DNA of 64,000 nucleotides from Helicobacter pylori (GCF_900120335.1 NZ_LT635477.1:1364001-1428000); one strand, 5' to 3'; numbered from the stretch's first letter, positions 7,138 through 16,522 are shown. Numbers and translations: made by a program. The notes: a model not told the origin generated them from the sequence alone.

Positions 7138-10047
7138 GTGAAAATCAAATTCAAACGATTGGATTATCAAGAAAAATGCTTGAATCAGATTTTAGGGGTG
7201 TTTAAGGGGATTGATTTGAGGGAGCCAGAAAATGACGCTCAAAGGATTGCTAACCCTGTTTTTGAAACAGAGGCGATCAAGAATCTTTTATTAGAAAATA
7301 TTGAGGATTTACGATCCGAGCCAAAAATAACCCAGGGAAGCGTGGGGATTGAGAAGTCGTTAAACTGCGATATTTTAATGGAAACAGGCACCGGGAAGAC
7401 CTTTTGCTTTTTGGAATGCGTTTATGCCTTGCACAAAAACTACCATTTGTCAAAATTTATCGTTTTAGTGCCGAGCAACGCCATTAAATTAGGGGTTTTA
7501 AAGAGTGTTGAAATCACAAGAGAATTTTTTAAAAGCGAGTATTCTAACACGCATTTAGAAAGCTATGAAGATGTAGAAAGATTCATTCTAGCGAGCAACC
7601 ATAAATGCTGTGTGTTGGTGATGACTTTTTCTGCTTTTAATAAAGAGAAAAACACTATCAATCAATCATGCTTAGAAAACACGAATCTATTCAATGGCGC
7701 AAAAAGTTACATGCAAGCTTTAGCCAGTATCCGCCCTATCGTGATCTTAGACGAACCGCACCGATTTTTAGGCGATAAAACAAAAAAATATTTGGAACAA
7801 TTAAACGCTTTAATCACGCTCAGGTTTGGGGCGACTTTTAAAGATGATTACAATAATTTGATTTACGCGCTAGACAGCAAAAAAGCGTTTGATTGCGCCC
7901 TAGTGAAAAGCATTAGCGTGGCGTCTGTGGGGGAGAGTAATGAGTATTTTTTAGAGCTTAAAGAGGCTAACAAAAAACAAAATGAAGCGACGATCAATTA
8001 CACGAATTTAGAAAATAAAACTCAAAGCGTCAAAGTCAAAACGCATGATAATCTGGGCGCGCTAACTCGTATCAGCGCTTTAGAAGATTACATTGTAGAA
8101 AACATCACTAAAAATGAGGTGCGTTTTCTCAATGGCGTTAATTTGTTGCTGGATCAAAAAGAGCCTTTTTCTTATTTTATAGAGGGCGAGCAAGAAGTGA
8201 TGCTGAAAGAAGCGATAAAAAGCCATTTTGAAAGAGAAGAAGGGCTTTTTAAAAAGGGGATTAAAGCCTTGTGCATGGTGTTTATTAGCGGGGTGAATAG
8301 CTATTTAAGCGAAAATGAACAGCCGGCCAAATTAGCCCTTTTATTTGAAAAACTTTACCAACAAGAGCTTGAAGAAGTCTTAAAAAAGCCTTTAGATGAA
8401 AATTATAGGGCGTATTTAGAGCGCGCTAGAGAAGATATTAAAAAAGTGCATGGAGGGTATTTCGCTAAAAGCAAGAAAGAGAGCGATGAAACTAAAACGA
8501 TCGAACTCATTTTAAAAGAAAAAGAAAAATTGCTGAGTTTTGATTCTGATCTCAGGTTTATTTTTTCGCAATGGGCGTTGCAAGAGGGGTGGGATAACCC
8601 TAACGTGATGACGATTTGCAAATTAGCCCCCAGTCATTCCAATATCACTAAATTGCAACAAATCGGTAGGGGGCTAAGGCTCGCTGTGAATGATAAGGGC
8701 GAACGCATCACTAAAGAGCATGCTGATTTTGATTTTGTCAATGAATTGGTGGTGATCGTGCCGCAAGTGGAGGGGGATTTTGTGGGAGCGATCCAACAAG
8801 AGATAAGCGAACACAGCTTGATCAAACACGCATTCAGTGGGGGAGAGCTAGAAAAAAGCGGCATGATTAAAAAAGGGTATTACGGGGCTTTATTTGAAAA
8901 GTTAGAGGGTTTGGGTTTTGGAGAAAGAACAGATGATGAAAACTTTAAACTCACCCTCAATCAAAACGAATTTTTAAAAAAAGAGCCGGAACTAGAAACA
9001 TTAAAAAATGAAACATACTTGGATTTTGAAAAATTAAAAGATTTTTTAAAAGATCGTTTAGTTGGCCATTTTAGAGTGAGGAACAAAAACGAGCGAAAAA
9101 CTGAAAAAATCAAAATCAATAAAGAAAATTTTAAAAAATTTGAAACCTTATGGGCGGGTTTGAATCATCAAGCCCGGATCGCTTATGCCATTGATAGCGA
9201 GAGCTTGATTGATGAGATTGTCAAAAAAATCAATGCTTCTTTTAATGTTAGTTCAAAAAAGATTTCGGTTACGACGCATAAAAAAGTAGAAACGATGGGG
9301 AATAACGCTACTACAGAGACTTTTGAGCGAGAAAACGCATGCGTGTGGAGTCTGCATGAATTTATCAGCGCCTTGTCTAATAAGGTGAAATTGAGTTTCA
9401 AAAGCGTGGCTAAAGTGTTAGAAAACATTGATGAAAACAAGTTTAATGAAATTAAAAAAAACGAACAAGAGGGCTTAAAGCGCTTAGAAGATCTGTTTTT
9501 GGAAGCTATTTATCAAAATATTAAAGATAAAATTTCCTATCAAATGCGCGAAACGACCATTAAAAACAGAAAAAACGATGCGTTTTATGATGAAAAGGGA
9601 GAGATTAGAGAGTTTTTAGACGGGAGTTTGGGGGCGGATAAATATGAGATTAAAAATTCAAGCGCTCAAGAAAAATGCCTGTATGAAAATTTCATGCAAG
9701 TGGATAGCGAGATTGAAAAAGACACGATTGAAGAATCTAACGACACTAAAATCATTGTTTTTGGCAAGCTCCCTAGGGTTAAGATCCCAATAGGGTTAAA
9801 TCAAACTTATAGTCCTGATTTTGGGTATGTGGTTGAAAATAACGATAAAAAAGTGTTGTTAGTGGTAGAAACTAAGGGGGTTGATAAAAAAAGCGAATTG
9901 CGCCCTGAAGAAGAGCGAAAAATTTCAACCGCTAAGAAATTTTTTGAAGCTTTAAAAAAGCAAGGCGTGAATATTGAATACGAAACCAAATTGAGTGATG
10001 ATCAATTAAGCGCGTTGATCAATGAAGTTTTAAATCGCAAAGATTAG
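7138..10047 (+). CDS. res: Type III restriction enzyme, Res subunit
   Basis: 969 residues, normal for Res. The start is GTG two bases after the end of modH. The helicase part has METGTGKT at residues 81-88 (Walker A), LDEPHRF (motif II), WALQEGWDNPNV and QIGRGLRLAV (motif VI). The nuclease is near the C-terminus, with SPDFGY followed by LLVVETKG, a PD-ExK site. Res needs Mod to bind DNA, translocates with ATP, and cuts when two unmodified sites meet. The gene looks intact. With modH off the complex should not assemble properly, which protects the cell from self-cutting. It corresponds to HP1521. Confidence 0.93.
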   Translation: MKIKFKRLDYQEKCLNQILGVFKGIDLREPENDAQRIANPVFETEAIKNLLLENIEDLRSEPKITQGSVGIEKSLNCDILMETGTGKTFCFLECVYALHKNYHLSKFIVLVPSNAIKLGVLKSVEITREFFKSEYSNTHLESYEDVERFILASNHKCCVLVMTFSAFNKEKNTINQSCLENTNLFNGAKSYMQALASIRPIVILDEPHRFLGDKTKKYLEQLNALITLRFGATFKDDYNNLIYALDSKKAFDCALVKSISVASVGESNEYFLELKEANKKQNEATINYTNLENKTQSVKVKTHDNLGALTRISALEDYIVENITKNEVRFLNGVNLLLDQKEPFSYFIEGEQEVMLKEAIKSHFEREEGLFKKGIKALCMVFISGVNSYLSENEQPAKLALLFEKLYQQELEEVLKKPLDENYRAYLERAREDIKKVHGGYFAKSKKESDETKTIELILKEKEKLLSFDSDLRFIFSQWALQEGWDNPNVMTICKLAPSHSNITKLQQIGRGLRLAVNDKGERITKEHADFDFVNELVVIVPQVEGDFVGAIQQEISEHSLIKHAFSGGELEKSGMIKKGYYGALFEKLEGLGFGERTDDENFKLTLNQNEFLKKEPELETLKNETYLDFEKLKDFLKDRLVGHFRVRNKNERKTEKIKINKENFKKFETLWAGLNHQARIAYAIDSESLIDEIVKKINASFNVSSKKISVTTHKKVETMGNNATTETFERENACVWSLHEFISALSNKVKLSFKSVAKVLENIDENKFNEIKKNEQEGLKRLEDLFLEAIYQNIKDKISYQMRETTIKNRKNDAFYDEKGEIREFLDGSLGADKYEIKNSSAQEKCLYENFMQVDSEIEKDTIEESNDTKIIVFGKLPRVKIPIGLNQTYSPDFGYVVENNDKKVLLVVETKGVDKKSELRPEEERKISTAKKFFEALKKQGVNIEYETKLSDDQLSALINEVLNRKD

Positions 10048-10067
10048 AGTTAATAAGATCAATTACC

Positions 10068-10094
10068 CTAATGTTTCACATGGAACAATTTCAA
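10068..10094 (+). repeat. 27-bp direct repeat, copy R2 (left of the ATPase gene)
   Basis: This copy contains GTTTCACATGGAACAATTTC and is identical over 27 bp to 12374-12400. It begins about 20 bases after the res stop codon. Confidence 0.95.
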
Positions 10095-10180
10095 TTTGGA
10101 TCAATTTAAACTTAATCTTTAAAAAGATCTTATTAAAATGAATACGATAAGGTTTGATTAAATTTACTAAGGAGTAGTCA

Positions 10181-12346
10181 ATGAAGTTAAAAATTATCAA
10201 TATAGAGAATTGTTATGGGATAGGAAAGATACAAAAAACATCTTTAGATTTTTCAAAATCAAATAGCTATCTTTTATATGCTCAAAATGGGGTTTTTAAA
10301 ACTTCATTTGCAAAAAGCCTGACCGATTTGATAAATAACGAAATGCCAAAAGATAATTTTTATCCTAATCGTGAAAGTGAAATAAAGATTGAGTTTAATG
10401 GTAAGAAAATATCAAAAGAAAATGTTGCTGTTTTTCATTCTTATGATGAAAAATTTAGCTCTGAAGACAGCGTTACAACTTTTATGGCAAAATCAGATCT
10501 CAAACAACGATATGATAATATTTTTTCAGAATTAGAAAAAGAAAAGAAGACACTTTTAAAAAGTCTTAGAGGTATTGCAAGCGGTTTTGATTGTGAAGAA
10601 GAAATAATTAAAAATGAAAAAAATAAAAATTTTTATGAAATTTTAGACACTTATTTGACTGAAATAGAAAACAGCGAAAAACACTATTCTTTTGAATATC
10701 ATGATATATTTGATAGATCAAAAAAAGTAAAAGATTTTGTCAATAAGCATCGTGATTTGATTGAGCAATATTTTAATAAATATCAAGAGTTATTGTCTCA
10801 ATCTGAGATTTTTAAACATATGAATAGTGGGGATTTTGGAACAAACCATGCTGATGATCTTAAAAAAGCTTTAGAAAATAACAGGTTTTTTAAAGCTAAC
10901 CATAGTTTAAAAATTGCTAGAGAGGAAATTACGAATTATCAAAAATTGTCAGATATTTTTGAAAATGAAAAAAATAGAATTTTAAATAATGAGGAGCTTA
11001 AAGAGAGCTTTGATAAGATTGAAAAAGTCATAAATGCTAATAAGGAACTTAAAGCCTTTAAAGATGCTATCAATAAGGATAATACATTATTGACAGAACT
11101 TTTAGATTATGATTCTTTTAGAGAAAAGGTGTTGTTTAGCTATCTTAAACAAGTTATTCAAAATGTTAAAAGTTTGGTTAATCTTTATAGAGAGAAAAAG
11201 CCTAAAATAGAAGAAATTATAAAACAAGCTAACAAAGACCAGAAAGAATGGGAATCTGTCATTGAAATTTTTAATCAAAGATTTCTTGTTCCCTTTAAAG
11301 TGGAGCTTCAAAATCAAAAAGATATTTTATTAAATAAAGACACCGCGCAATTTAGATTTATATTTTCTGATGACAATCAGGATATGAATGTTCAAAAAGA
11401 AGATTTGCAAAAACATTTAAGCGGAGGAGAAAAGAGAGCGTTATATATCTTACAAATCTTGTTTGAAATTGAGGCTAGAAAAAGAAGCGACGAAGTCCAA
11501 CTTTTAGTTTTTGATGATATTTCAGACTCTTTTGATTATAGAAATAAATATGCAATTATTGAGTATCTTAAGGATTTGCAAGAATGCAGACAATTTAAAT
11601 TGCTTGTGATGACGCATAATTTTGATTTTTATCGCACCCTAGCAAGCCGTTTGGATATTCCTAGAGAACAGATTAAAATGATCCGTAAAAATGATGCCAG
11701 AGAAATAATTTTTGAAAATGGTGGGTATTTGAAGAGTTTTATTAAATGTATTAGAGACTCAGAAAAAGATAAAGACTTTTTCACACTGATACCTTTTGTG
11801 AGGAATTTGATTGAATACACAAGCTCTCAAGCAGACAAAGACAGCAATTATATAATACTTACAAATTGCTTGCACATGAAAAAAGATACAAAAACTATTC
11901 CCATTCAAGATATTTCAAAGATTTTTGATAGCGTTTTTGGCAAAGAGCGAAAAAATAAAAAGATTGAAAAAGATAACTCAAAATTATACTTCCTTCAAGC
12001 AATTTATGATATTGCAGAAGAAATTTATAACGATAAAGATCGTAATCATATTGAATTACAAAATAAGATTATTCTTTCAATGGCGATCAGATTAAAAGCT
12101 GAAGAATGGATGTTAAATAAACTAAATAAACTAAATCAAGAATTCAAATCGGAGAAAAATCAAACAAGGGAGTTATATGATGCCACTAAAAAAGAACTAT
12201 CTGATGATGAAAAAAGGGTTATACAAAAGGTTTTAATGATTACTCCTGAAAATATCCACATTAACTCTTTCATGTTCGAACCCATTTTAGACACACCCCT
12301 TGATCATTTATATGCATGTTTGGAGGAAGTCAAAAATTTAAATTAA
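10181..12346 (+). CDS. ABC/AAA_13-type ATPase with PrrC/RloC-like C-terminal pattern; candidate defence protein
   Basis: 721 residues, ATG preceded by AAGGAG. N-terminal lobe: YAQNGVFKTSF at 33-43 is a Walker A-like loop, but the glycine before the lysine is Phe. The middle (about 100-400) is Lys/Glu-rich and probably coiled coil. HLSGGEKRA near 413 is an ABC signature, LLVFDDISDSFD near 441 is Walker B and D-loop, and MTHNFDF near 477 is the H-loop. The C-terminal ~200 residues contain VRNLIEY (Arg and Glu four apart, about 541/545) followed by TNCLH (His about 565). That layout resembles the Arg-Glu-His set of the anticodon nucleases PrrC and RloC. I infer a nucleic-acid-sensing effector, possibly an RNase that stops translation when neighbouring R-M is disturbed. 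The function is unproven; a repair-type SMC-like ATPase is the alternative. The gene is more A+T-rich than core genes and sits between perfect direct repeats. Confidence 0.75.
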   Translation: MKLKIINIENCYGIGKIQKTSLDFSKSNSYLLYAQNGVFKTSFAKSLTDLINNEMPKDNFYPNRESEIKIEFNGKKISKENVAVFHSYDEKFSSEDSVTTFMAKSDLKQRYDNIFSELEKEKKTLLKSLRGIASGFDCEEEIIKNEKNKNFYEILDTYLTEIENSEKHYSFEYHDIFDRSKKVKDFVNKHRDLIEQYFNKYQELLSQSEIFKHMNSGDFGTNHADDLKKALENNRFFKANHSLKIAREEITNYQKLSDIFENEKNRILNNEELKESFDKIEKVINANKELKAFKDAINKDNTLLTELLDYDSFREKVLFSYLKQVIQNVKSLVNLYREKKPKIEEIIKQANKDQKEWESVIEIFNQRFLVPFKVELQNQKDILLNKDTAQFRFIFSDDNQDMNVQKEDLQKHLSGGEKRALYILQILFEIEARKRSDEVQLLVFDDISDSFDYRNKYAIIEYLKDLQECRQFKLLVMTHNFDFYRTLASRLDIPREQIKMIRKNDAREIIFENGGYLKSFIKCIRDSEKDKDFFTLIPFVRNLIEYTSSQADKDSNYIILTNCLHMKKDTKTIPIQDISKIFDSVFGKERKNKKIEKDNSKLYFLQAIYDIAEEIYNDKDRNHIELQNKIILSMAIRLKAEEWMLNKLNKLNQEFKSEKNQTRELYDATKKELSDDEKRVIQKVLMITPENIHINSFMFEPILDTPLDHLYACLEEVKNLN

Positions 12347-12373
12347 ACAAGGATTATCAACAAACTGATTACT

Positions 12374-12400
12374 CTAATGTTTCACATGGAACAATTTCAA
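12374..12400 (+). repeat. 27-bp direct repeat, copy R3 (right of the ATPase gene)
   Basis: Identical over 27 bp to 10068-10094. The ATPase gene with its own upstream region is the only gene between the two copies (2,306 bp from repeat start to repeat start). Confidence 0.95.
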
Positions 12401-12437
12401 AGAAAAGCGTTTTATTTAAAATTCATGGCACTTTTGT

Positions 12438-12443
12438 TATAAT
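12438..12443 (+). promoter_or_regulatory. -10 element for the type IIG R-M operon
   Basis: TATAAT, preceded by an extended TTGT, lies 28 bases before the ATG at 12472 and just downstream of repeat R3. The type IIG module therefore carries its own promoter. Confidence 0.65.
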
Positions 12444-12471
12444 CGTTTTTATCCAATTTTAAAGGCGTTTT

Positions 12472-12759
12472 ATGATTCGTTTCACTCGCATTTTACTCAA
12501 GGATTTCATTAAAAAATACAATCCTCCAACACCTACAAAAGAAACTATAGAAAATTTTGAAAAAGAAATAAACAGCTTATTAGAAAACGCGCCAAGACAA
12601 GATGATGAAGAATTTCAAAAAAATGAAATCAATAAATTTTTAGGCAAAATCTCAAGCATTAAAGAGCGTTACGCTTATAAAAGCACGGTGTTGAAAAACG
12701 CTTTTTCAAACAACGATAAACTTTTAAAGCATGCGTTTTTAAGCGGTATAAGGAATTAA
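12472..12759 (+). CDS. Small protein preceding the type IIG enzyme
   Basis: 95 residues, highly charged (Lys, Glu, Asn), with no membrane segment or signal. It ends one base before the ATG of the type IIG gene, so the two are co-translated. In some type IIG enzymes the N-terminus begins with a similar segment (short helical region ending LLKHAFLSGIRN-like, just before the nuclease domain). This ORF may therefore be a naturally separated N-terminal piece or a helper subunit. I know of the same split arrangement in 26695 (HP1518 before HP1517), which argues against a fresh mutation here. Its biochemical role is unknown. Confidence 0.65.
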   Translation: MIRFTRILLKDFIKKYNPPTPTKETIENFEKEINSLLENAPRQDDEEFQKNEINKFLGKISSIKERYAYKSTVLKNAFSNNDKLLKHAFLSGIRN

Positions 12760-12760
12760 C

Positions 12761-15700
12761 ATGGATTATAAAAAATTAGATTTACCCAACACAAACTACC
12801 CAAGTAAAGAGCAACTGGAAGTTTTCAAAACAGCTTTTGACGCCTTTTTAGAAACCAATCAACAAGAAAATGAAAATCACCAAAACGATGCTTTTAATGA
12901 TTTATTGAAAGGCGTTTTTAAATACAAGGTTAAGCCTATTGAAAAAATAGACAGTGCTATTGTTAATGACAATAACAAAGTGGAAGTGATCATTGAATTT
13001 AAAGCCCTTAAAAACCCCAACGAATTTATTAAAAAGGGTGATTTGAATGTTAAAGCCTTACATGAAAGCCTTTTCTATTATCTCATAGAAAGAAGAAAAG
13101 GTAATAACAACATTAAGCATCTTATATTAGCCACTATTAAAGAGCTTTATATCATTGATGCGAACGAATTTGAGGCTTTTAATAAAGATAAAGAAATTGA
13201 AAACGCCTTTAAAGATTGCTACGATAGAAAGGGTAACGATACAAGCACAAAAGCGTTTTATGATTTTTGCCAAAAGCACCTTAATGAACTTGATCATTCT
13301 TTGAAATACTACCATATCTCTCTCAAAAAAGAAAATTTAGCCCTAATCTATCAAGCCCTAAGCCCTAATTTTTTGCTCAAAATTCCAAAATATTCTGACG
13401 CTAACACGCTTAACAAAGATTTTTATGAAGAATTGCTTTACATTTTAGGGTTAGAAGAGCAAAATGACAAAGGGAAAATTTTAATCAAGCAAAGCCGCAC
13501 CCAAAACTCCCTAAGCGATGCCCTAAAAAAGCAATACAAAAATTTAGACGATGAAGAAGTCATGGCGTTACTCATCGCTTGGAATAACCGCATTTTGTTT
13601 TTACGGCTTTTAGAAAGCCTTTTGATCTCTTTCAACCATTTTGAAAAACCTTTCTTAACCACAGATAATTTTAAAGATTTCAACGCCCTAAACACTCTCT
13701 TTTTTGAAGTCCTGGCCAAGAAAAACAGCGATCGCTCCCAAGACACTACTAAAAAAAACAAGATTTTAGGAAAAATCCCTTATTTGAATTCCAGTTTGTT
13801 TGATCAAACGCTTTTGGAATCAAAGGGGTATAAAATAAGATCACTCGATAACGAGCCTTTAGAGATTTATCCTAAATCCGTTCTCAAAAAACACGAAGAA
13901 TACCAAGAACAAAAAGATTTGCCCTTGCTAAAATACCTTTTTGAATTTTTGCACGTTTATGATTTCACCACCACCCCTAAAGACATTAAAGATAATCAAA
14001 ATAAGAGCGAAAGCCGTTTGATTAACCCTAGCGTTTTAGGGCTTGTTTTTGAAAAACTCAACGGCTATAAAGAGGGGAGCTTTTATACCCCAAGCTTCAT
14101 CACAAGCTACATGTGCAAAGAGAGTATCACGCCCATCGTGCGGGATAAATTCAACGCCACTTATCAGTGGGACTGCAAAAATCTAAAAGCGTTGCGAGAA
14201 AAAATAGACAGAAATTTTTCATCAAATGAAAAAACTAAAGAATACCTAAACACGCTTTTAACCTTACGCATTTGCGATCCGGCGGTGGGGAGCGGGCATT
14301 TTCTAGTCTCTGCGCTCAATGAAATGGTGTTAATTGCTTATGAGCTAGGGCTTATTGCTTCCTTGTATCGCCACGAGCTTAAATTAGAAAACGATGAAAT
14401 CATCATTCACACGCCAGAGGATAAAGTCTTTAAATACACCATACCGCATAGCGAAAACGACCCCCACCACCAAATCCAAAAAGAACTTTTTGAGCTTAAA
14501 AAATCCATCATTGAAAACTGCCTTTTTGGCGTGGATATTAACCCCAATTCATGCGAAATCACCAAGCTCAGGCTATGGATAGAGCTTTTAAAATACAGCT
14601 ATTATATTTTTGAAGAGGGCAAGAACACCAACAATCTTGAAACCCTCCCCAACATTGACATTAATATCAAGTGCGCTAACAGCTTGATCTCACGCTTTAA
14701 TTTGAATGACGATCTCAAAAAGATCCCCAATATCAAGAAAAAAATCCAAGAATACAAAGATCTAGTCGCTCAATACAAAGACCCAAACCCCCTCTACCCC
14801 TTAAATAAGCAAGATCTGATCAACAAAATCCAAGACTTAAAAAACACTTTTTCCCTCACGCTCAAAGACCCTAAAACCAAAGCAGAGCTTGAAAAGGCTA
14901 TTGAAAAACACATCACAAATTACAATGATTTTGCCCTAGACGATAAAAGTTTGCTAACTGGTTTAAATTACTTTATCCCAAGTCTTTTTGGCACGCCCAA
15001 ACTAAGCCCTAAGGAAGAGGAAGAGGCTTTTGCTTCTTATGGGCGTATTAGAGCTTTAAGAAAAAAGCTTGATGATGCCTTAAGTGGTGGAGAGTATCAC
15101 AATGCGTTTGAATGGCGCTTTGAATTCCCTGAAGTTTTAGACGATGAGGGGAATTTTTTAGGCTTTGATTGCATTATAGGTAACCCGCCTTATATGCAAG
15201 TTAAAAAAGGATTGTATTCATCTATTTTTTATCCTTTTAGTGAGGGAAAAGATATTGGAAAACAAAATACCTACAAGGTTTTTATTGAGCTTGGTTTTAA
15301 TCTAACCAAACAAAAAGGGCTAATATCTCTTATTACACAAAGTTCAATCATGTGTGATTGTTCCGCACAATTTACAAGAGAATTATTGTTAAAATATTGC
15401 CAAATACATTATTTTGTGGAGTTCAATAAAAAACAAAAATTATTCAGCAATGTGATTCAAGGGGTATGTATATTAGAATTTTTAAAAGATAGACCTAATA
15501 AAGAACATGCCTTTAAAATTGCTATCAATAACACTCAAATCCAAATGAGCCAGATCCAATATGAGCAAATCAAACAAGATGAAATTTTAAAATTTTTCCC
15601 ACTTTATGAAATACCGCTAATTAAAAGTGGGGAAATGGAAATTGTTAGAAAGATCAAAACAGACAAGATTTTATTTAGAGATTTATTGGAAAAATCTCTA

Positions 15701-16300
15701 CAAGGCAACATTAACACCATACACTTAAAAGATATTCAAGATCAAAAAGAAACTAATGGGCGTATATACAAGGGTGCAAATTGCCATAGGTATTTTTTAG
15801 ACACGCAATATTTATTTGCAAAAGATAATCAGATCACTCAACAAATTTTTGAAAAAAATTACTATCAAAATATCATCGTAACACAAAATATTACAGGGAC
15901 TTCAGACCCTTATCGCATTCATGCTAATCTTATAGAAGTAAAGAATCAAGAAATGCTTTTTTTGGATACTTGTAACCTTTCATATTGTAAAGAGCAAGAG
16001 CATGCAAAATTTCTTGTTGGGTTGCTAAATTCTAGACTTCTTGATTGGTTATTTAGAAAAACAAGCACTAATAACCATGTTAATTTATATGAACTTGAAA
16101 CTCTTCCAATCCCACAAATCACCCCTAAAAACCAAGAATTAGCCGATAAAATCACCGCTTTAGTGGATAAAATCCTACAAGCAAAAGAAAAAGATCCTAA
16201 AGCCAACACCCAAGGATTAGAAAAGGAAATTGACGCCTTAGTCTATCAGCTCTACCACCTCACCGATGAAGAAATCAAAACCATTGAAGACGGGCAGTGA
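12761..16300 (+). CDS. Type IIG restriction-modification enzyme (single-chain nuclease/methyltransferase)
   Basis: 1179 residues. The N-terminal region has VEVIIEFKALKNP (an ExK-type nuclease motif) followed by a conserved NVKALHESLFYYL helix. The central methyltransferase has ICDPAVGSGHF near residue 506 (motif I) and IIGNPPYMQVKKG near 808 (motif IV, NPPY), so it is a gamma-class N6-adenine enzyme. The C-terminal ~300 residues hold the target recognition domain, ending with LPIPQITPKNQELADKI. One protein thus reads, methylates and cuts its site. DNA for about 15200-16080 is clearly richer in A+T than the sequence on either side, which fits exchange of the recognition domain between strains. 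The specificity cannot be told from sequence. It corresponds to HP1517. Confidence 0.88.
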   Translation: MDYKKLDLPNTNYPSKEQLEVFKTAFDAFLETNQQENENHQNDAFNDLLKGVFKYKVKPIEKIDSAIVNDNNKVEVIIEFKALKNPNEFIKKGDLNVKALHESLFYYLIERRKGNNNIKHLILATIKELYIIDANEFEAFNKDKEIENAFKDCYDRKGNDTSTKAFYDFCQKHLNELDHSLKYYHISLKKENLALIYQALSPNFLLKIPKYSDANTLNKDFYEELLYILGLEEQNDKGKILIKQSRTQNSLSDALKKQYKNLDDEEVMALLIAWNNRILFLRLLESLLISFNHFEKPFLTTDNFKDFNALNTLFFEVLAKKNSDRSQDTTKKNKILGKIPYLNSSLFDQTLLESKGYKIRSLDNEPLEIYPKSVLKKHEEYQEQKDLPLLKYLFEFLHVYDFTTTPKDIKDNQNKSESRLINPSVLGLVFEKLNGYKEGSFYTPSFITSYMCKESITPIVRDKFNATYQWDCKNLKALREKIDRNFSSNEKTKEYLNTLLTLRICDPAVGSGHFLVSALNEMVLIAYELGLIASLYRHELKLENDEIIIHTPEDKVFKYTIPHSENDPHHQIQKELFELKKSIIENCLFGVDINPNSCEITKLRLWIELLKYSYYIFEEGKNTNNLETLPNIDINIKCANSLISRFNLNDDLKKIPNIKKKIQEYKDLVAQYKDPNPLYPLNKQDLINKIQDLKNTFSLTLKDPKTKAELEKAIEKHITNYNDFALDDKSLLTGLNYFIPSLFGTPKLSPKEEEEAFASYGRIRALRKKLDDALSGGEYHNAFEWRFEFPEVLDDEGNFLGFDCIIGNPPYMQVKKGLYSSIFYPFSEGKDIGKQNTYKVFIELGFNLTKQKGLISLITQSSIMCDCSAQFTRELLLKYCQIHYFVEFNKKQKLFSNVIQGVCILEFLKDRPNKEHAFKIAINNTQIQMSQIQYEQIKQDEILKFFPLYEIPLIKSGEMEIVRKIKTDKILFRDLLEKSLQGNINTIHLKDIQDQKETNGRIYKGANCHRYFLDTQYLFAKDNQITQQIFEKNYYQNIIVTQNITGTSDPYRIHANLIEVKNQEMLFLDTCNLSYCKEQEHAKFLVGLLNSRLLDWLFRKTSTNNHVNLYELETLPIPQITPKNQELADKITALVDKILQAKEKDPKANTQGLEKEIDALVYQLYHLTDEEIKTIEDGQ

Positions 16301-16330
16301 ATAAAAAGCACTTGTTCTTTGTCTAAGAAA

Positions 16331-16352
16331 CACCCCCTTTAAAAAAGGGGGA
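16331..16352 (-). terminator. Hairpin at the 3' end of aapA copy 1
   Basis: CCCCCTTT and AAAGGGGG form an almost loop-free palindrome 12 bases beyond the aapA stop. On the minus strand it is followed by TGTTTCTT. Such 3' stem-loops stabilise and end aapA mRNAs. Confidence 0.6.
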
Positions 16353-16363
16353 CTCTTGAAAAA

Positions 16364-16456
16364 CTATCGTTTGATTTTTAATTCCAAACAAAACCCCAAA
16401 AAACTGATTTTTAGGTATAATGTTTCCCAAGAGTATTTGCTATGATTTTTTCTCAT
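16364..16456 (-). CDS. aapA: AapA-family type I toxin peptide (copy 1, intact)
   Basis: A 30-residue peptide starting MRKNHSKYSWETLYLKISFL and ending ELKIKR. It closely resembles H. pylori AapA1 (SWKTLYLKISFLG core, C-terminal KR): a short hydrophobic helix between basic ends. AapA toxins are known to target the inner membrane and are silenced by an antisense RNA, IsoA. AGGAG lies eight bases before the ATG. The upstream leader (to about 16515) contains a CCCCCTAA/TTAGGGGG stem that would mask translation. A candidate -10 is at 16522-16527. The antisense promoter lies inside the coding region. I have not assigned a family number because the loci are numbered by position and I am not certain of this one. 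Confidence 0.85.
   Translation of the reverse strand: MRKNHSKYSWETLYLKISFLGFCLELKIKR
16416..16421 (+). promoter_or_regulatory. -10 element of the IsoA antisense RNA (copy 1)
   Basis: A perfect TATAAT on the plus strand, preceded by TAGG, sits within the minus-strand aapA coding region. This is the arrangement described for aapA/isoA loci. Confidence 0.75.
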
Positions 16457-16522
16457 AGAAGTCTCCTAGACAAACTTTACCCCCTAATCTCTAGTGGAAT
16501 AAAAATTAGGGGGTGATCGTTA
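16428..16522 (+). ncRNA. isoA: IsoA-type antisense RNA (copy 1)
   Basis: The ends are estimated. Transcription should begin about seven bases after the TATAAT and end at the stem CCCCCTAAT...ATTAGGGGG (16480-16513) followed by a T-rich stretch. The RNA is fully complementary to the aapA start codon, ribosome site and leader, so it would pair with the toxin mRNA and block translation. It also contains a 24-codon open frame (16442-16516) whose meaning is unclear. Confidence 0.7.
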
